A stretch of DNA of 64,000 nucleotides from the NCBI GenBank assembly GCA_039818165.1, contig JBCBUL010000009.1, positions 1 through 64,000 of the forward strand, given 5' to 3'. Source of the DNA: UBA5336 sp039818165 (lineage in GTDB: Bacteria > Pseudomonadota > Alphaproteobacteria > Caulobacterales > Hyphomonadaceae). The notes below the pieces were generated by a model. It was not told where the DNA came from. It made no database searches and worked only from the letters and a program-made list of their open reading frames with translations. Every line of letters starts with the position of its first letter. The first letter of the stretch is position 1. A program made the position numbers and the translations under genes. Shown here piece by piece: positions 59,750 through 64,000 of the stretch.

Positions 59750-61141
59750 ATGCTCAAGAAATTTGCGATCGGCTTCGTCGTCTTGCTTCTGGGCGCGGCG
59801 GCCTTTGTTTACGTAACCAACGGCCCTGTTGCCCGCGCTGGCAGCGGGTATGCTGCCAAGAATATCTGCTCAGGCTATTTCCTCAGCGGGTTGACTCCGG
59901 AGGTCATGCGCGACGAGGCCTTGGCGGGGGCCTCGGACATTCTGGCAAACGTGTCCTACGACATTGATGAAGACCAGCAGCACGTCACCACACGGCTATT
60001 CGGTCTGTTTGAACGCCGGGCCGTCTTCACGCCGGGCATTGGGTGTACGCTGCTTCCGTCCGGCGAGAAGCAGACGTCTCTAGCTATCGAACCACTCCCG
60101 CGCCTCGACGTTTCCGGGGCGGCACCCTGGCCCAGCGGCAGCCTGGTGCCGGATGTCTCACCTCGGTTCGATGCTCTGTTGCAGGCTACATTCAACGAAG
60201 AAGACCCGGAACGTCCCCGCAACACCAAAGCCATCGTTGTTGTGCACGAAGGCAAGCTTGTTGCCGAAAAGTACGCTGACGGCGTGGCAGCGGACACGCC
60301 GCTGATCGGTTGGTCCATGGCGAAATCCATCACCGCGCTCATGGTTGGCGTGCTCGTCAAGGACGGTACGCTTGATCCCGGCGCAGCGGCGCCTGTGCCA
60401 GCGTGGCGCGAAAGCGAAGGTGACCCGCGGGCGGCAATCACGCTCGACCAACTGCTTCGCATGAGCAGCGGTCTGGAATTCAACGAAACCTACTCTGCTG
60501 CGACCGATGTCACACACATGCTGTCGAACGAGCCGGATGCCGCGGCATTCGCGGCTGATAAACCGCCAATAGGACCACCCGACACGATCTGGTCCTATTC
60601 GTCCGGAACGACCAATATCGTCTCAGCCATTGTAAAACGAAGTGTCGGCGACACGCTGCAAGCCTATTACGACTTTTCCCAAAAGCGATTGTTCCGCCCG
60701 CTCGGCATTTCCACGGCAACGTTCGAAGCTGACGCCAGCGGTACCTTTATCGGATCATCCTACCTTTATGCGTCTGCCCGGGATTGGGCGCGCCTTGGTC
60801 TGTTTTGCCTTCAAGATGGCGTTTGGGATGGTGAAGCCCTGTTGCCCGAGGGCTGGATCGACTATGTCACCGCCCCTACACCAACGACCACAAGTAACGA
60901 GTATGGCGCGCATTTCTGGCTGAACCGCGATCCAGATGATGCCAGCCGCGAACGGATGTTTCCGCTATTACCGGAGGACGCCTACTACATGGGTGGGTTC
61001 CAAGGGCAGCTGGTGCTGGTCATCCCCTCCGAAGATCTCGTGATCACCCGATTTGGGTTCACCCCGGCGCGCAATCACGGCGTCGAAGAGCTGGCCGCGG
61101 AAATCATCGCCCAATTGAATGAAGAGCGGGAGCGGGGCTAG
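59750..61141 (+). CDS. Class-C beta-lactamase-like serine hydrolase
   Basis: The 463-aa protein begins with a membrane anchor (IGFVVLLLGAAAFVYVT), followed by a 100-aa N-terminal region and then the serine hydrolase: nucleophile in IGWSMAKSITALMVG (SxxK), the Tyr motif IWSYSSGTT (YxS-like), and MGGFQGQLVLVIPSEDLVI at the end. Likely an esterase or D-amino-acid peptidase rather than a resistance enzyme. It lies 36 nt from the TerC gene. Confidence 0.88.
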   Translation: MLKKFAIGFVVLLLGAAAFVYVTNGPVARAGSGYAAKNICSGYFLSGLTPEVMRDEALAGASDILANVSYDIDEDQQHVTTRLFGLFERRAVFTPGIGCTLLPSGEKQTSLAIEPLPRLDVSGAAPWPSGSLVPDVSPRFDALLQATFNEEDPERPRNTKAIVVVHEGKLVAEKYADGVAADTPLIGWSMAKSITALMVGVLVKDGTLDPGAAAPVPAWRESEGDPRAAITLDQLLRMSSGLEFNETYSAATDVTHMLSNEPDAAAFAADKPPIGPPDTIWSYSSGTTNIVSAIVKRSVGDTLQAYYDFSQKRLFRPLGISTATFEADASGTFIGSSYLYASARDWARLGLFCLQDGVWDGEALLPEGWIDYVTAPTPTTTSNEYGAHFWLNRDPDDASRERMFPLLPEDAYYMGGFQGQLVLVIPSEDLVITRFGFTPARNHGVEELAAEIIAQLNEERERG

Positions 61142-61222
61142 AGCATCGGGCGAGACATCTGACGCGCTTGACCGCTGGAATTTTTCGTCTGGAGATCGTA
61201 GCGCGCCGCCCGGCGATAGATG

Positions 61223-62263
61223 TCAGCGCAGCGCCGGGCCGCGTTTTGTGACGCGTACGGCCATTTTTGCGCCCTTACGGCCGATCTCACCTTCAGCCGC
61301 AACAGCGCCCATTCGTCCGCCAGAGAGAAGTTGGACAGGCTCGTCGGCTGGAACGCCCAGGAGCAGCGTGTCGCCGGGCTTGAGGTTGGCAAGGCGAGAG
61401 ACAGGCACGCTGAGCGAAGCAATTCGCGCGGTGAGCAGAGCGGTCAGCTCGCGCCCACGTGGGGTGCCGGCCGCGCCGATGGGGTCAAGCGGTTCTTCGG
61501 GCTGCGCTTTAAAAGTCTCCCAGGCCGCGTCGCTCAGGATCAGCCGCGCTGACGCGGAAAAGCCGTCCAGTTTCAAATCAAGGTCAATCCGCGTGGCAGG
61601 CCCGGGCGGGGCCACGGATAGCGTAAAAGCTGCCCGGCTTTCGAGGCAGTGAAGGCTGCCGCCGGGCAAGTGGGCCGAGAGCGGGCGCAGCAACCGGTCC
61701 AGCAGCGCTGTATCAATCTCCGTCAGCGCCCGGGGTTGGAGGTCTCGCAGGTCACTCGCATCGGCCCCGCAGGAGGCGTCGACCAGCGCTAAAGTGGCCA
61801 TCGGCGACAGAGCCAAAACCGCGTCGACATCGCCATTCTCCGGGCCATAGCAGGCAAATGCCGCGCCCATGTCCGGCGCCGGGAAGGCCGAGCGGAAAGT
61901 CTGGGATACGGTATCGACCGGCTTCAATCCGACGCCGAGCCCCGTGGCACGGTGCATGGCGAGTCCCAGCCGGGCGCAGAGGCGCTGGGCGTCGTCGGCG
62001 TCGAGCGCGGTCTGAGGCGCGTCAAGATTTGCGATCGTGCGGGGCGTGGTCTCTGTGGGCTGCGCCGGAGCGTCGGGCAGGTCAGGACGCAGCAGCGCTT
62101 CGATCTCAGCCGCAGACAGCACACCGCGCGCCGTTGGGAACGGGCGTTTGGGGTCCACACGCGCCGGGCGCAGATTGTCCGATGTGACTTTGCCGCCTGC
62201 GAGCTTGCCGCTGCGCTTGCGCTCGCCCTGCTTTGGCCGGGGAGGGGACTTCACGTTAGACAT
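61223..62263 (-). CDS. FliM/FliN-like flagellar switch protein (orphan)
   Basis: The 346-aa product has the FliM N-terminal peptide GVLSAAEIEALLRP (CheY-binding region), a middle domain, and a C-terminal SPOA domain (IASLSVPVSRLANLKPGDTL then LGVPADEPVQLLSGGRMGAV). The middle CheC-like domain is divergent and the GGXG motif is not clear. No other flagellar gene is in the window, so it may be a paralogue of the switch protein or part of a scattered set. A near-consensus CtrA site lies upstream. Confidence 0.72.
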   Translation of the reverse strand: MSNVKSPPRPKQGERKRSGKLAGGKVTSDNLRPARVDPKRPFPTARGVLSAAEIEALLRPDLPDAPAQPTETTPRTIANLDAPQTALDADDAQRLCARLGLAMHRATGLGVGLKPVDTVSQTFRSAFPAPDMGAAFACYGPENGDVDAVLALSPMATLALVDASCGADASDLRDLQPRALTEIDTALLDRLLRPLSAHLPGGSLHCLESRAAFTLSVAPPGPATRIDLDLKLDGFSASARLILSDAAWETFKAQPEEPLDPIGAAGTPRGRELTALLTARIASLSVPVSRLANLKPGDTLLLGVPADEPVQLLSGGRMGAVAAEGEIGRKGAKMAVRVTKRGPALR

Positions 62264-62314
62264 CGCCTTGGGCGCTCCGGAACCATTCCAATGCGCCCTC
62301 TTCGCCCAAGAGGG

Positions 62315-62329
62315 TTAACGCTCGGTTAG
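62315..62329 (-). promoter_or_regulatory. CtrA-like binding site upstream of the FliM-like gene
   Basis: On the plus strand TTAA-N7-TTAG; on the minus strand CTAA-N7-TTAAC, one base from the CtrA consensus TTAA-N7-TTAAC. It is 51 nt before the FliM-like start, a position suited to CtrA control of flagellar genes in Caulobacterales-type bacteria. Chance matches are possible. Confidence 0.5.
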
Positions 62330-62512
62330 GGAATCGGCCGAGTTCAGTAACTATCATGTAAGGGTAACGCATGAGGTGTTTACGTTAACCCACTGAATTT
62401 TCTGGAATTAACGACTCCTTTGTATCTCACGCTTAAAACCCGGTTCAACGACGCGGCACGCAAAGACAAACCGCCGGGCGTTGGGATGATATGATCTGCG
62501 AAAAGCAGGCTC

Positions 62513-62540
62513 GGCCGTTCTCGATGGAGAGCGGCCTTTT
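62513..62540 (+). terminator. Attenuator-like hairpin before the PLP-lyase gene
   Basis: GGCCGTTCTC pairs with GAGAGCGGCC (9 Watson-Crick pairs, one G-U) around a GATG loop, followed by four T residues. It is 54 nt before the gene start, so it could attenuate the transcript or end a short upstream RNA. Confidence 0.5.
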
Positions 62541-62593
62541 GCGTTTCCAATGGGCTTGCGTCACACTCGCGAAAAACGTGGAGGAGACACGCC

Positions 62594-63838
62594 ATGGGGA
62601 TGCAAATGCCAGCCGCCGGGCGCGCCTGGGCCGATGTGCGCGCGGAGATGGATGCCCGCAGCACTGGCGATGCCAAATGGCGCGATGGCAAGACCGCCGT
62701 CTATGTTTTCAATGCCGGTGAGGAGATCGCCCAAGTCCAGAAAGAGGCCTATGCGGCGTTCATGAGCGAAAACGGGCTCGGTCCGCTCGCTTTTCCAAGT
62801 CTCGCGCAGATGGAGAAGGACGTCATCTCCATGGCGCTTGGCCTGTTGCATGGGCCGGACGGCGCCACGGGTGCGATGACATCTGGCGGGACCGACTCCA
62901 TCACGATGGCCATCAAGACCGCGCGGGATTTCGCCCGTAGCCAGGGCAAGGCGCGCGCGCGAGCCAATATCGTGTTGCCACAGTCGGCGCACCTCGCCTT
63001 CGACAAGGCCGCCCATCTGATGGACATTGAGGTGCGCCGCGTACCCCTCAGGACTGACGGCACTTTTGAGGCTGACCCGGACGCCATGGGCGCCCATTGC
63101 GATGGTGACACGATCATGATGGTGGGCTCAGCCCCCAACTTTCCCCACGGCATTATCGACCCGATCGAGGCGCTTGGCGAGGTGGCCGAAGCCAAGGGCG
63201 TCTGGCTGCATGTGGATGCCTGCGTCGGCGGCTATTTCGCCCCCTTCGCGCGGATGAATGGCGCGCCTGTTCCACCCTTCGATTTTGAGGTTCCAGCAGT
63301 GATGTCCATGAGCGCAGACCTGCACAAATATGGCTATGCGGCGAAGGGCGCCTCCACTGTTCTGTTTCGCTCCGGCGACCTCTATGCCCACATGCCATTC
63401 GACCTGAAGGGCTGGTCTGGCGCGCCGATGAAAACCCCGACTCTGGCGGGAACGCGCCCCGGCGGGGCCATCGCGGCAGCCTGGGCCGTGATGAACCACC
63501 TCGGTGTGGAAGGCTATAAACGCCTGCAGGGCCAGGTCTGTGCCACGCGAGAGCGGGTCGAATCCGGCGTTAAGGCGCTCGGTTTCGAGGTGCTCGGTAA
63601 TCCAATGCTGGGCCTCATCGCCTTCCGCCATCCAGACCATCACAGCTTCGCGATTTACGGAGAGATCTACCGCCGCGGCTGGTTCACCAGTGTCACCAAG
63701 GAACCGCCGAGCCTGCATCTCATGCTGAGCCCGAAGCATTCAGAGGTGATCGACAAATACCTCACCGACCTGGAAGACAGCGTGAAAACGGTCGCTGCCG
63801 GAGAGGACGGTCCAAAAGTGGAAGCGCGGTATAGCTAG
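62594..63838 (+). CDS. Sphingosine-1-phosphate-lyase-like PLP enzyme
   Basis: The 414-aa PLP-dependent type II decarboxylase-fold protein has GAMTSGGTDSITMAIKTARD (phosphate grip), WLHVDACVGGYFAPFARMNG and the PLP lysine in SADLHKYGYAAKGASTVLF. That lysine context (DxHKYGYAxKG) is characteristic of S1P lyase and related decarboxylases. It could break down long-chain base phosphates to an aldehyde and phosphoethanolamine, but glutamate-decarboxylase-like roles are not ruled out. A strong Shine-Dalgarno GGAGGAG precedes the ATG. Confidence 0.8.
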   Translation: MGMQMPAAGRAWADVRAEMDARSTGDAKWRDGKTAVYVFNAGEEIAQVQKEAYAAFMSENGLGPLAFPSLAQMEKDVISMALGLLHGPDGATGAMTSGGTDSITMAIKTARDFARSQGKARARANIVLPQSAHLAFDKAAHLMDIEVRRVPLRTDGTFEADPDAMGAHCDGDTIMMVGSAPNFPHGIIDPIEALGEVAEAKGVWLHVDACVGGYFAPFARMNGAPVPPFDFEVPAVMSMSADLHKYGYAAKGASTVLFRSGDLYAHMPFDLKGWSGAPMKTPTLAGTRPGGAIAAAWAVMNHLGVEGYKRLQGQVCATRERVESGVKALGFEVLGNPMLGLIAFRHPDHHSFAIYGEIYRRGWFTSVTKEPPSLHLMLSPKHSEVIDKYLTDLEDSVKTVAAGEDGPKVEARYS

Positions 63839-63966
63839 AGGCGCATTTCCGTTAGGAGTGCGGGTATCAGAGACAAACAAGGGCGTGGTGCTCGTTACAT
63901 AGATGTCAAACTCGCCTGATAGTGACGGCAGATCGAAGTAAGTGCCCCCCATGAAAGGCTGTCCAG

Positions 63967-64000
63967 ATGACACTCTCCCGTAAGCTTGTTTCCGCTGTAC
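63967..64000 (+). CDS. Possible start of a further gene (partial)
   Basis: An ATG at 63967 with a weak AAAGG about 11 nt upstream opens a frame MTLSRKLVSAV that continues off the end, resembling the first residues of a signal peptide or membrane protein. Too short to identify. Confidence 0.3.
   Translation, partial: MTLSRKLVSAV

Larger units (their letters stand above)
62264..62593. other. 330-bp intergenic region between divergent genes
   Basis: It carries the control regions of the FliM-like gene (left) and of the PLP-lyase gene (right). It holds a CtrA-like site at 62315-62329, AT-rich stretches (62330-62460), and a hairpin with T-run at 62513-62540. No coding sequence was seen. Confidence 0.6.

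Noticed and set aside
1..64000. CRISPR arrays
   Set aside because: No set of regularly spaced direct repeats was seen by eye, and no cas genes are in the window.

Overview
The window is chromosomal DNA of an alphaproteobacterium, most likely a marine, prosthecate-type member of the Hyphomonadaceae/Maricaulaceae or a relative. This rests on the gene order of the ribosomal block, high-GC coding DNA, an UrcA-like protein, a CGFS glutaredoxin/BolA pair, a CtrA-like site before a FliM-like gene, and an IS6 transposase of the alphaproteobacterial type. It is inference from family knowledge; no species can be named.

Region 1 (1-15.5 kb) is the translation superoperon: the end of tuf, a stray secreted SRPBCC gene, then rpsJ-rplCDWB-rpsS-rplV-rpsC-rplP-rpmC-rpsQ-rplNXE-rpsNH-rplFR-rpsE-rpmD-rplO-secY-adk. 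A good sigma70-type promoter then precedes rpsM-rpsK-rpoA-rplQ, which ends at a strong terminator. Spacing is tight, with many 1-8 nt overlaps. Two ribosomal proteins are unusual: L3 carries a long C-terminal tail with a helix-hairpin-helix-like segment, and L6 carries an internal insertion.

Region 2 (15.5-30.6 kb) is mixed. It holds a TetR regulator, a zinc-finger (zf-CHCC) protein, an ABC ATPase with no permease beside it, dnaJ, two acyl-CoA dehydrogenase-type flavoenzymes, acyltransferases, an enoyl-CoA hydratase and a CurA-type reductase. It includes an AT-rich patch (HlyD remnant, unknown lipoprotein, 94-bp palindrome), a degenerate CbrC-like gene, a small lipoprotein with a cystatin QVVAG signature, tRNA-Ser(GCU) and a frameshifted IS6 element.

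Region 3 (30.6-38.2 kb) is a tyrosine/phenylalanine catabolic cluster: aromatic aminotransferase, CoA-transferase subunits B and A, fumarylacetoacetase-family hydrolase, several small coupled unknowns, a VOC protein, an ICMT-like methyltransferase and hpd. A divergent MarR regulator faces hpd with an 18-bp palindrome between them. Homogentisate dioxygenase and maleylacetoacetate isomerase are not in the window.

Region 4 (38.3-42.1 kb) is a coupled four-gene operon (SGNH-like, MBOAT, unknown, formyltransferase-like) that probably modifies a surface glycan or secreted molecule.

Region 5 (42.1-64 kb) holds rimO, a ParDE-like module with a frameshifted toxin, grxD, a large membrane TIR protein lying between grxD and bolA, lipid acyltransferases, panD, a KefC-type antiporter, trxB, an S9 peptidase, a TerC protein, a class-C beta-lactamase-like hydrolase, an orphan FliM-like protein and a sphingosine-1-phosphate-lyase-like PLP enzyme.
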